Positions 23,672 to 34,830 of a DNA stretch of 64,000 nucleotides are shown one piece after another; position 1 is the first letter of the stretch, and the number at the start of each line of letters is the position of its first letter. Source of the DNA: Scleromitrula shiraiana (lineage: Eukaryota > Ascomycota > Leotiomycetes > Helotiales > Sclerotiniaceae); contig JABELC010000001.1 in assembly GCA_028455995.1 (NCBI GenBank), forward strand, positions 2,592,501 through 2,656,500, read 5' to 3'. The translations under genes and the position numbers were made by a program. The notes beneath the pieces were generated by a model, which ran no database searches, had not been told where the DNA came from, and saw only the letters and a list, made by a program, of their open reading frames with translations.

Positions 23672-25748
23672 ATGGCATCAAATACGAAGGAGAGGAAGCT
23701 CCAAGTCACTCCCATTTACTCAATTTCAACATATGACAATTCGACTTCCAATCTGTTCTCTCCTCCGGCTCTATTGACACTATCTTTCGATTTACCGAGA
23801 CCTGAATCACCTCCAGCTATAGCTACATCAGGAATGTACAGGAAAAACATGAGAGAAATGACAATCGGAAATGCTGTCACAGAAGAGGAGTTCCATGCTC
23901 TTCCTCCAGCTTTGAAAAGAAAGGTATATAAACTCAATTCTTCAGTTCCTTCTATGGGTTATTTTTAAATAATTTCAAGATATTCCGCGTCATTCTTTCG
24001 TATTCGTGGGCCGATCATAACTTTGATGCCTCGTAAAAGTAGAGCTATAAAGTTTTAGCTTCAATTCATCTTGGCTGTCGTCAAATTTGGGAGCTCTCAT
24101 TAGTACAAACCAGCGGTGTGAGCCGTGTCAATCTGAACTAAATATTTTAGACTGTTTATTCTGATTTCTCGCGTGGCTAGCAGACGCTATGTGCGCGCCG
24201 TCATTCAGGTACAAGCGACGGTGGTTTAGGAATACTCCAGTTATTGTCTGATAAAAATGTTTACTATAGATTGAAGCTAACCAAATCCTTTCACAGTACT
24301 TTTCTGCTCTAGAGCGTCTCAGATTTGCACAAAGCTCAAGGTTGAATGCCCCCAATGGTTTCCCAATACAAAGTCAACGAAGTTCCATTGCAGACCGTCG
24401 TGGATTAAGTATCTCAGAGCTCGAGCCCCGCAGAAGACCATCAACTCGACAAGTACGGAAAATGAGGCATAATTCAATATCTAATAATGATAATGATAAG
24501 TCTTGGTTCTTAAGCAATTACGAGACATTCCCAGAAACAGTCAAAAGGAAACAATTTACTAGGGAAGAACAGGCTATATTAGCAGAGTTACGAGAAGCTG
24601 TGATATTAGATGCAGCTGATGAGACATTAATACGTCGACGCCTATCCCGTCGTCGAATGCCCTCGGATCCGCAACCACTATCATCTTCAAGCATAAGAAG
24701 TTGTTCAGTATTTCCCGGGAGAACAGGAGGAAATCGTAGTAGAGCTTCAACATCGAGTATGGCGGATGTTTTTTATGATAGCTTCCGGTGGATAGATGAT
24801 GAATCCAAATTAGATCTACGTCTGGACGATTACCATGCCTCCCTATTACCCACACCAACAAGTAACCGAAAACCATCCTTTCGACGACAAATGTCGATTT
24901 CTAAACTTCCGTTCGGCATAAGCCCAATTACGAATGAACCTCAATCTCCAAAATCTCCCACATCCCCCAAGCATTCCAGCGCACACTCTGGTTCAAACTC
25001 TCGAACAGTTTCATTTATTGCCCCAAAACATAAAGTCAACACTTCGGTATCATCAGTTGATCCTAACGCTACTCATTACCAAGACCCCGAAGCACGCTTA
25101 AAACTACGAGTATACCTAGCATCACCACAAAAGTTCGACGAAATTATTGAGTTTGGGTTCCCATCTATCGAAAAAGCTGTGGAGGATAAGGAGAATCGAT
25201 TACCTAAAAACACATCAAAAGATATAGGACGTTCCAAGGAAGCAATAGGAAGAAAATCGCCGAATTTAGCATTCGAGCATTCATTTTTTAACGACGATGT
25301 AGCGTCTTTATTTGAAGACGACACTTCTATGGCCGATTCGGATGCCCCTCTGACGCCATCAGAGTGTGAAAGTACATACCGACCACAAAAATCACCATGT
25401 TATTATGGTAGCAAAACAAGGAATTCGATCGATTTTCTTCAATCCGCAAAGCCACTAGGGGTCAAACAGGATCCATATACACAGACTATGGCGGGAAGTC
25501 GCGAGATGACTTTAAGGATGACACTTACTAGGCCTGATCTGCGGGCAGATGAGAGCGCCATATATGGTTGGCAGACCTCTAAAGATTATTTAAAAGAAGA
25601 ACCTTTGGTTGTGGATGATCTCGAGAACAGATATCCCCGAGGACCTCTAGGGGGCGTGGACGGTTGGGGGCCAACGGAGAAGGAAAAAGAAAACGGCGTA
25701 GTAAAAAGACTTTGGAATAGAGTTAAGAGTCAACGAAAGACTCAGTGA
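23672..25748 (+). CDS. conserved fungal protein of unknown function, two exons, 567 aa
   Basis: Exon 1 is 23672-23923 and exon 2 is 24297-25748; the junction is phase 0 and joins TEEEFHALPPALKRK to YFSALERLRFAQSS, which reads as one helical stretch. Further conserved-looking blocks are KRKQFTREEQAILAELR (a short charged helical region) and ARLKLRVYLASPQKFDEIIE in the middle. The rest is Ser/Pro/Arg-rich and probably disordered. The C-terminus is basic (KRLWNRVKSQRK). No signal peptide or membrane segment is seen. I recall proteins of this layout in other ascomycetes without assigned function, and give no function here. The intron is long (373 nt), so an extra small exon inside it, or a downstream start in exon 2, is possible. 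Confidence 0.75.
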
Positions 25749-26601
25749 TCCCCCTCCTTTTCATTTATTTGATAGAAATCATGGCTTCATTGCCACTTGT
25801 GTGGAGTACTTTAGCGGGCATTATGTATCTGCTTTTGTTGAAACTTCTCTTATGTTTGTGCATGGTTTTGGCATAGCGATTGAATTGATACCAGAGAGAT
25901 TCATTAGAATAGAAGAATAATGAGATTTATTCAATCTCATCGTTATAAATTGTTTAGCGCTTGAGAATTATATGGATTATTATCAAATGTTGGGTTTAAG
26001 TATAGAAACATATGAGTCTAGCCGCTGAAGTGCTGGAGTGTGCCTAGATAAATATAGTTCTAGATTCCAACAGTAACAAAGGATATTGTTTTGGATGTGA
26101 TGTGATGCTTTCGATGTTGGAAGTGCCGTTCGCAGTGATACCTTAATAAGCTCCGTGAATCATGATCAAGTATTCGTCACAACTTTTTTGAATGAATGAA
26201 TGAATTGATTGTGCTACTGAGCTGATTTTATATCGAACTGATTCTTCTGGCCCTCAAGCTCCCATATCAACATTAGAAGCTGGAGCTCTACAAATACGTA
26301 CCGAAATCGACGCACAGTGCATAAAAATAGGTCCGAGTGTAGATTTCACCTGCGGATCGTGCCTGAAACGCTTTCTAAGCCACACCTCAAAGATACCCTC
26401 AACCGCCATTATCATCATCATCCATCATCATCGTTTCTAAAGAACACGCAACCGCCCCCAAAAAGTTAGTGGTTTATTTGTTAGATAAAATCTTAGTGTC
26501 TTTGATCCACGAAAGAATTGTTATACTTTTTTCATCAAGTCGATACTTGGTGAACGTCTTCGAAGCTTCATGCGCCACGATATCATATACAACTTGCGAA
26601 G
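25749..26601. other. intergenic region between the unknown gene and VPS10
   Basis: 3' flank of one plus-strand gene and upstream region of the next. ATCATC-type repeats occur near 26409-26433. No ORF or regulatory element can be supported. Confidence 0.4.
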
Positions 26602-29600
26602 ATGAGGTTTCGGAGCTCTGAGACGGGATGGCGAAGCCTTCTGTTATCAACACTTTTATGTACAAGCGCATGGGCAAAGAAAGATGCACCTGTAGTTCAT
26701 ACAACCAAATTAGAACATCCCCCGCGTAATTTGCAATATTTCGAAGACTCCGATGTGGTTCTCTTTGAAGATAGAGTAGATGGGGTTGTATGGAGATCTG
26801 AGGATGCTGGGGAATCATGGAAGAAGATTGAGGATCCGCCGAAGGGCAAATTGTTGGAGATTATGATGCATACATATGATTCGAAGAGGGCATATATTAT
26901 AACAACGGAGAGGAGTCATTGGGCTACAAAGGATAGAGGGAAGACCTGGGAGGAATTCTATACGGATTCCCAAGCTAGTATATTCAGGCCGGCGTTGGAA
27001 TTTCATGCTGGGGACCCTGATAAGATCTTATTCAACGCAATGGACTGCACGGGTATCTTCTGCGAGGAATTGGTAATGGATCCTTCAAACATTATTGTCA
27101 AGGCTGTTTACTAACTTTGTTTCAACAGACTATGTATACTACCAATGGCTTTTACGATAATACCAAATTCCTACGTTCCGATACTGCGGGTTGTCACTGG
27201 GCAAAGTCGTCGGAGTTATTTACAACTGGGCAGGATGATTTAGACAAAAACAGGATTCTCTGCGTGGTGAAAGGTAGATTCTCTCCCTGGAGGAAGGATT
27301 ATCGATTGTTGATCTCGGACAACTTCTTTACTTCCAATGGCGACAATAGACAAGAATTTGAGCCGGAATTAGAACCAGGCCGAACAGTCCAGGGAATTGT
27401 CAATATTGCGGTGGTAAAGAAATACTTGATCACAGCTGCATCTGCGGCCGGTACTGATGAAATGGCATTATACATTTCTGATGATACCATCAAGTGGCAC
27501 AGAGCCGAATTCCCACACGATCATAAGTTGGTTCAAGAGGAATATACTGTTTTGGAGGGAACAAATTATAGTATCCAGATCGATGTTATGAATACCCGAC
27601 CTTCGAACCCGATGGGAGTCTTTTTTACTAGTAATTCGAACGGAACCTACTTCACGCGCAACATTGAACATACAAATAGGGATACTCAGGGTCTTGTGGA
27701 TTTTGAGAAGATGTCTGGAATTCAAGGAATCGTGATGGTCAATGTAGTTGATAATTGGAAGGATGTGGAGACAAAGTTCTTGGAGGATAAGAAAGTCAAA
27801 TCTAAGATCAGTTTTGATGATGGCCGTACTTGGCAAGCTCTCCAGGCCGGGAAGAAAGATCTTCATCTCCACTCTGTTACGGAATTGGATAATTCTGGTC
27901 GTGTTTTCTCTAGTCCAGCTCCAGGTTTGGTCATGGGTAACGGTAATACTGGAGAGTTCCTAAATTCTTACGATAAAGCAGATCTCTACGTATCTGATGA
28001 CGCAGGCGTTACGTGGCACAAGGCTCTCGACGGTGCGCATAAATACGAATTTGGAGATCAAGGTTCGATTCTTGTGGCTGTCAAAGAAAGCTCTACAGAT
28101 GAGGTTCAATATTCGCTAAATCATGGCCAAGACTGGAATAAAGTTAAGCTTGATGGTAAGATTCGCCCGTTGCAATTAGTTACCACCCAGGATTCCACCA
28201 GTCTTAAATTTCTTCTACTTGGATTGGACGATTCGAAAAAAGACAAGGAGGAATTTCACTTGATTGCACTCGACTTCGATGAGATGCATGAAGGTCAATG
28301 CAAGTCTGGAGATATGGAGACGTGGTGGGCAAGAGTGAACGACAAGGGCGAACCTACTTGTCTTATGGGTCACACTCAATCATACCAGCGCCGCAAAGCA
28401 GATGCCGATTGTTTTATTAAAAAGGAATTTCAGGATCCTGAAGTCATTACCAAGGATTGTGACTGCACGGATGCCGATTTCGAGTGCGATTATAACTTTG
28501 TGAGAAGCGATGACGGAAAAGAGTGTATAAAAAAGGGTGCCTTGGTTATACCGAAAGATGAGTGTAAAGCTTTTGGTCCTGATGATACTTTCATGGGCTC
28601 TTCTGGATGGCGCTTAATTCCTGGAAATACTTGCAAGCGTGTTAAGGGTGCGCAAAAAGATGATCTAGTCGAACGCAAGTGTTCAACTGCTGGAGGTGGC
28701 TCAAAACCACTCACGGGAGAAGGGAACTCTACTATTGGTATCTTTAGTGGGTCCAGATTCGTCAGTAAATACTATCTCGAACGAACCGATATTAGTACTG
28801 GATCAGATGAGACGGTCGTCATGATGACTGACAAGGGTGAAATTTGGCTCTCTCATGATCATGGAAAAACCTGGAAGCACATCTTGAAGGGAGAGAAGAT
28901 CGTTCAGATTTACACTCATCAATACTTCCGCGATGTTGTATACTTCCTTACGGAGACGGAGACCGTATTTTACTCCGTTGATCGTGGAGAGAACATTAGG
29001 AGTTTCGAGGCAAAACTACCACCTCGTAATTACGCGGCCATGAGCTTCCATCCAAAATATAAGGATTGGATTATTTGGATGGGTGAGAAATGTGAGGGTT
29101 CCGGTGGCTGCCACACTGAAGCATCAATTACGCAAGATAGAGGCGATGAATGGAAGACGCTCAAGCGATACGCTAGGAAATGCACATTTGTCAACGAAGC
29201 TCCTCCTCAGCAACAAAGAGAGGACAAGTTAATCTATTGCGATGCTAGGGAACATGAAAATGACAATCGTGACAATCCATGGCAACTGGTTTCCAGCGCG
29301 GATTTCTTTTCTGAGACTCCAAAGGTTCACTTCACTGATGTTGTTGACTTTGCAACCATGTCGGAATTCATTGTTGTTGCTACCAAGGATAATGAACATC
29401 AAACCCTAAAGGTTGATGCAAGTGTTGATGCGGTTAACTTTGCTGATGTTCAATTTCCTCACGGCTTTGAGATTGATCATCAAAAGGGTTATACTGTTCT
29501 GGATAGTTCTACACATTCGGTCTTCCTTCATGTCACTGTTAACAACGATGAAGGTTATGAGTATGGAACCATTATCAAGAGTAATTCGAATGGAACCTCA

Positions 29601-31218
29601 TACGTTCTCAGTTTGAATGCTGTTGATAGAGATACCACTGGATACGTCGATTTCGAAAAGATGTTTGGTCTTGAGGGAGTAGCAATGGTGAATGTTGTTG
29701 CAAATGCCAATACGAAGAACTACAAGAAGGAGCACAAGAAGTTGAAGACAATGATCACCCACAATGATGGAGCAGAATGGGATTACTTGCCACCTCCACC
29801 AGCCAATGCCGCAGGAAAGAAATACTGTAGTGGCTCTTTGCAGAAGTGCTCTCTGAATATTCATGGTTATACTGAGAGAGCTGATAAATCCCATACTTTC
29901 TCGTCCCCGGCAACGATTGGTTTGATGATGGGAGTAGGGAATGTTGGTGAATTTTTAGCCTCATATGATTCTGCTGACACCTTTATGACGACAGATGGTG
30001 GAGTAAACTGGAAATTTGTCAAAGAAGGTCCCTATATGTGGGAATTTGGAGATCAAGGATCTATTCTTGTCATTGTAAAGGAGGGCGCCACAACAAATGT
30101 TGTTTACTACTCTCTCAACGAGGGTGACACTTGGATTGAGTACATGTTCTCTGATGCTGAAATGAAGGTTGAGGATCTTACTACAGTCCCGAGTGATAAT
30201 GCCCGAAACTTCCTCCTTTGGGGAACTATAGATGGAAAGCTTGCAGCTATCAATCTCGACTTCTCTGGTTTGACAGACAGGCAATGCGTTCTTGATGAGA
30301 ATGATGTTGAAGGGGGAGATTACTATCTTTGGCAACCCAAACATCCTAAGCAGGATGATGATTGTCTCTTTGGTCATGTCTCACAATATCATCGAAAAAG
30401 AACTGATGCCAAATGTTTTAATGGTCCAATGATTCCTTCTCTTCATGATATTGCAAAGAACTGCACTTGTACTAGACGAGATTATGAATGGTAAGTTTTC
30501 CCCTTGGCCCTTTGCTGATCACAAACTAATCTCAACATAGTGATCTTAACTACGAACGTCAACTTGATGGATCATGTGCTCTAGTCAAGGGATACTCACC
30601 TCCAGATCATTCCGCAATCTGCAAAACAGATGATAACGTTGTGGAATGGTACGAACCTACTGGCTATAGAAGAATTCCAATTACCACTTGCCAAGGCGGT
30701 AATGAATATGATCTCGTCAGCAAAGCACATCCTTGTTCTGGAAAAGAAGACGAATTTAACAAGAAACATTCCGCTTCTGGATGGGCCATTTTCTTCGCTG
30801 TTATTATCCCCATTGGTATCGCTGCAGGTGCTGGATACTGGGTATGGCGCAACTGGACTGGCAAATTCGGCCAGATTCGCTTGGGTGAACAATGTACGTC
30901 TTGCCTATTTATTTATCAACCCCTTCTTTCCCTTAGAGATATACATACTAACAAATTTTTAAAGCATCCTTCAATGACGAGGCTCCTTACATTAAATACC
31001 CGGTCATAATTATAGCAGGTGCAGTAGCTATCGCCCAAGCAGCCCCATTATTAGCATCTTCGCTCTGGAGATCAGCTTCTAGTGCGCTGGGTCGTGGCCA
31101 GCCTAGTAGCAGGAGGTTTACGACTAGAGATAGCTTCGCCAGGGGCAGGGGCGATTATGCGGTGGTGGATGAGGACGAGGGGGAACTTTTAGGGGAGGAT
31201 AGTGATGATGAGGTTTGA
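26602..31218 (+). CDS. VPS10: VPS10, sortilin-type vacuolar sorting receptor, four exons, 1479 aa
   Basis: Exons are 26602-27072, 27129-30490, 30541-30893 and 30965-31218; they sum to 1480 codons, typical for fungal Vps10. A signal peptide covers residues 1-25 (ending CTSAWA). Two sortilin beta-propeller units follow, each with BNR/Asp-box motifs such as SEDAGESWKK, SDDAGVTWHK and SHDHGKTWKH, and each closed by a Cys-rich module (CDCTDADFECDYNF in the first, CTCTRRDYEC in the second). One transmembrane helix lies near 1358-1380 (GWAIFFAVIIPIGIAAGAG), then a second hydrophobic stretch and an acidic cytoplasmic tail ending GEDSDDEV. In yeast this receptor cycles between late Golgi and endosome and delivers carboxypeptidase Y to the vacuole. 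The frame is intact. The two halves repeat whole phrases (EFGDQGSILV, VGNVGEFLASYD versus GNTGEFLNSYD), evidence of the ancient domain duplication. Confidence 0.97.
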
Positions 31219-31549
31219 TTGTTCGTTGGACTCAAGATCTGTGGATGCGTGGCACGTTACTTTTAGCGGGTTGGAATGGTTTTATATCTCTCTCGTTTGA
31301 TTTCTCCCTGCCTTGTTTTGTTTGTTTTCTCTTGGCGGTTGCATAGATGGATGATTGGGATCGATGTATAGTTATGGGATATGAAAATGAAAGCAAATGG
31401 ATCGATGGTTTAGGATTAGGTTTGCTTTGGTTTGGGTACTATTGGATGTGAGACGAGATAATGGATGGATGGATGGATATGGTCCGCCCGATTCGCAAAT
31501 TTCGCCTATTGATAAATCGGGTAGGTACTCGTATCGAACTACCAATTTC
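31219..31549. other. short spacer between VPS10 and the P450 relic
   Basis: Convergent 3' flank. It contains a TGGA microsatellite near 31461-31478. The haem-ligand Cys motif of a P450, expected here if the relic were complete, was not found. Confidence 0.5.
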
Positions 31550-31956
31550 TCACTTTACCTGCTGATACTTGATATGTCTCTCCGCCCAAAATTCCGTTGC
31601 TGGATGTCCCTCGCTAGCCCAAACAGCTTCATTGTATTGCGCTACTACCGAAGGTATTTGAATCAAAGCTCCTTTCTGCAAAGTGCAGCCACCTAGAACG
31701 ATGGGCTCTTTCACGTTGCGCATCAGATAGAAGTTTACACGTAGCCGAATGGTTTCCGCAAAGACCGACTCAAGCAGTGGTAGTTTGGTTACTTTCTCTA
31801 CTGATATCGTTCTTGAATCTATCTCTGGGTCGGCGATATAAGTTGCGGTGATGTCGTCGCGGATATTTTGTAGAAGTACTGGATCTTTGGTTACTTCGAT
31901 GATCATCTACATAGCTATGGGCATTGAATTGGCAAGCGCTCCCCGTTAAATATCAA
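31550..31956 (-). pseudogene. cytochrome P450 fragment with an in-frame stop
   Basis: The minus-strand ORF 31906-31550 carries the P450 K-helix ExxR motif (VFAETIRLR) and the following LMRNVKEPIVLGG...LQKGALIQIPS beta region, ending near EFWAERHIKYQ at a possible GTAAAG donor. Reading upstream across the TAG before the ATG gives LANSMPIAM, stop, MIIEV. This matches the P450 I-helix region, where Trp is expected at the stop, so TGG has become TAG. Further upstream another stop occurs at once. The conserved haem-binding FxxGxxxCxG segment is missing downstream. It is therefore a truncated relic rather than an active enzyme. Confidence 0.75.
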
Positions 31957-32593
31957 CTTCGAAGAATAAGCAAGATGAACTTGTTGTCTCGGTATGGCTA
32001 TTGTTCTGAGAATGGCTTGACTACGATCGATATGAGTGGTGTGTGATGATTGAAAATCATCTTGGAAAATAAGTTTTATTTCCATGGACGTTCACCAGGT
32101 AAGAGCCATGGCGAGCACAGGTAGGGGGGTTTTGTTGCACATCTCAATAATCATACTACGAGCCGTGACTTTCTTGTTCACTTTTGAGATATTGGGTTGA
32201 GTGAGAAGTAGGAGATGGAAGTTTCTTGCATAAAAGTATCTTACACTCAGTTGTGGATTGTAGTGAATGTCATCTTCATTAAGTACCAACCTGTTCGCCT
32301 TGATTCAAGAGGCACAGCAATACAAATTGTGGGAACCAAAATTTGCATCATGTGTGTTTCTGAACCGACACGAGAAATTGTCTTGGGGATATTACCAATA
32401 TATCGGGTAGTAGTAACAAGAGACACAATATCTCAGAGGATTATTTCCTCCAGAATAAACAAGCGAAGAAAAATAGGAGAAAGTATGCGAAGGTTTAATA
32501 GACCAAACCTATACCTCGTGATAAACTATTATGCCTAGGTACCACTAATATCTCACATCATCTATCCATCTTCATTCTCGACCCCCTGTAAGC
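31957..32593. other. spacer, possibly decayed 5' part of the P450
   Basis: On minus, 32289-32092 is open and has a phrase NEDDIHYNPQLS that might be P450-derived, but the similarity is too weak to claim. Nothing else is recognised. Confidence 0.3.
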
Positions 32594-33307
32594 CTAAAAA
32601 TATACACCCCTTCCGTAGAACCTCCCCTTTTCCTTCCCATTCTTCTTGCAAGTTGCCTTTCCACTCATGTTGATATTTTCAATTCCCACCGCATCAATAT
32701 CCCGATCAAATCTATTCCACTCTCCCCTCTCACTTTCTTTCAACCACCGCATTTTTATATCTGTGTTTGTTTTCTCCCCATCCCTACCCCTATCTCTACC
32801 GCCACCCCAGCGATGCAACTTGATAAAATTGAAATTATTCGCCGCCCATGGCCATTTAGTTTTATCTTCACTGCTGCTGCTGCTTCTGAGAGATACGTCA
32901 TCTTCATCTTTATCGTTATCTGCTGGTGAAAACTCCGATTTTGATTCTAGGCTCTGCTCTCTGTCCTCCCCGTCGTAGTAAAATTCCCTTTCTGTCTCCG
33001 AGCATGATTTTAATCCCAACTCCAATTGTTGTTTTGATTGCAATTGGGGAGATTCGTGGACTGGGGTTTGCACTTGAGAGATGCTGGTGGTGAGGCGAGA
33101 ATGGCAATCATTATATGGATAAATTCCACTCCTATTTTCGCTCTTGGACTTGGGATTGAATGTTTCGTTCCGAGTAAGAGTGGGGGGTGAAGTTGCTCGG
33201 GATCGGGATCGGGATTGGGATTGGGATGGGGATGGGGATGGGGATAAATTTGATGATGAAGACGAGAATAGGACGGCGATAGTGAAGGCATGGGTTGTTA
33301 ATGCCAT
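32594..33307 (-). CDS. hypothetical Ser/Asp-rich protein, 237 aa, single exon
   Basis: The ORF runs from an ATG at 33307 to a stop at 32594. The N-terminal 45 residues are low-complexity (SPSPSPSQSQSRSRSR), encoded by a GGGATC/GGGATT/GGGGAT hexamer repeat on the plus strand at 33198-33246. The middle has an acidic Ser run (VSLRSSSSSEDKT), and the C-terminal half alternates Arg, Gly and Asp (WGGGRDRGRDGEKTN). No signal peptide, membrane helix or known domain is visible. The lack of introns and the repeat-driven composition leave real doubt that it is expressed. Its alternate-frame shadows in the repeat were ignored. Confidence 0.4.
   Translation of the reverse strand: MALTTHAFTIAVLFSSSSSNLSPSPSPSQSQSRSRSRATSPPTLTRNETFNPKSKSENRSGIYPYNDCHSRLTTSISQVQTPVHESPQLQSKQQLELGLKSCSETEREFYYDGEDREQSLESKSEFSPADNDKDEDDVSLRSSSSSEDKTKWPWAANNFNFIKLHRWGGGRDRGRDGEKTNTDIKMRWLKESERGEWNRFDRDIDAVGIENINMSGKATCKKNGKEKGRFYGRGVYF
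33198..33246 (+). repeat. GGGAT(C/T) hexanucleotide repeat
   Basis: About eight hexamers (CGGGAT, TGGGAT, GGGGAT variants). Being a multiple of three it stays open in several frames on both strands and encodes SPSPSQSQ on minus. Confidence 0.85.
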
Positions 33308-34830
33308 TTTGTTTATCGTCGAGTGTCGATGCCGATAGCAATTAGAGAGGAGAGTTAGAACAATTTGGATATGCTGTTGGAATAGTAACAGTTCGGAAAG
33401 GGATAGGGTAGGAGGTATGATATTTTGTGTATAATGAAGCTGTTGACAAGAGGGAAAGTGGGAGAGAGACTAAAATTGATTGGTTATGTAGAATAGAACA
33501 TCGTCGATATATGAGTTCAATACGTATGAATAAGTGGTGATAATAAACTAAAGTAAAATAGGTTATTCATGACTATTGCGAGCGCAATATCATACATATA
33601 TATACACTCTTCTCTTCCCTTCTTCCCGATAAGATTGTAGTCAGAAAAAAACACTTGTGCTACATCTATCGAGTATCTACATCTATATATCAATTCGCAT
33701 ATACTTACCTGTTCGTTCAATCTAATCCAACCATCGCAATATCATGGATGGTAATGAAACAAAATGATCTGATATGCATAGAGGTCAGCGACACCATGCG
33801 TGCATAGGACAAACAGACGGCAGGTATGTATGTGTGTGTATCCGTTTCGGGGTACAACGATGAAGGGAGAAAAGAAAAAGAGGAGTTCAAATGTGATGAA
33901 TTTGTCGGATAAGTAGAAATACTGTGATATGATAGAATGCGTAGGTGAGTATGTATAGACGGTATGTAGTAGAACCTTTAGATTAAAACTCACGATATGA
34001 TGGGGTATGACGTGATTGCGTTATCCCTCTACTATTCAATCACATGAAGCTGGTTTCATGTGCAGGAAAACTGGAATGAAGTTAGAGAAAGTAAGTTTCC
34101 AGCTTCAAGCTTCGATTTACATAATAATTGACATCTATAGACGTATAGAAACAGATAACACAACCAACAAATAATGCCATGTAAATGATAGGAGAAAATT
34201 ATGTATTTACATTATAGAAAATTAGAACACAATCTAGACTCTCTCCCTCTCCTTCCCTCATAATGTCTCTCATATTATTCGGCAACCACATGTTGATGGA
34301 CGGCGAATCGAACCGCATTTACTGTAGTTGTACGATGCACTCCAGCAAACAAATAAACGAGCTATCAAATCTTCTAACTATCTTCGAGCTATCTCACTTG
34401 AGTATCGGGAGAGAAATGCCACAAACGGACCGGTAGGTAACGTGCATGCATGTATACCATGCAACAGATAGTGGTGAGGGGAAACAGAGCTTAGATGTGA
34501 ATGAATGGATGAATGAATGAACAAATACAGAGAAGAAGGAATGGAAAGAAGTGTGTGTAACAGCCAACGAAAACCGAACTGGTGTTTCATGTTCCGATTT
34601 CGCTTTTCCTGTTTATTTACCTAATCCAATATATCTAATCTAGGCATCTTAAAATCTGATCATATTATAGTTCCAAAAAAAATAAGTGAATAAATGAATT
34701 GATAACGAAGTCGTCGAATATAATGCAATTTAATCTAATCTAATGGTATCTTTCGCAAAATCCAATCCCATCCCAAAATGAACCCCAAAACCAATCTATA
34801 TATGTATGCAAGTGTCAAGATTTCCCCTCT
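33308..34830. other. intergenic region, 1.5 kb
   Basis: AT-rich with short repeats (ATAT near 33594-33605, GTAT near 33822-33841, GAATGAAT near 34500-34520). No gene or RNA could be supported. The right part is the 3' flank of the NACHT-ankyrin gene. Confidence 0.4.
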
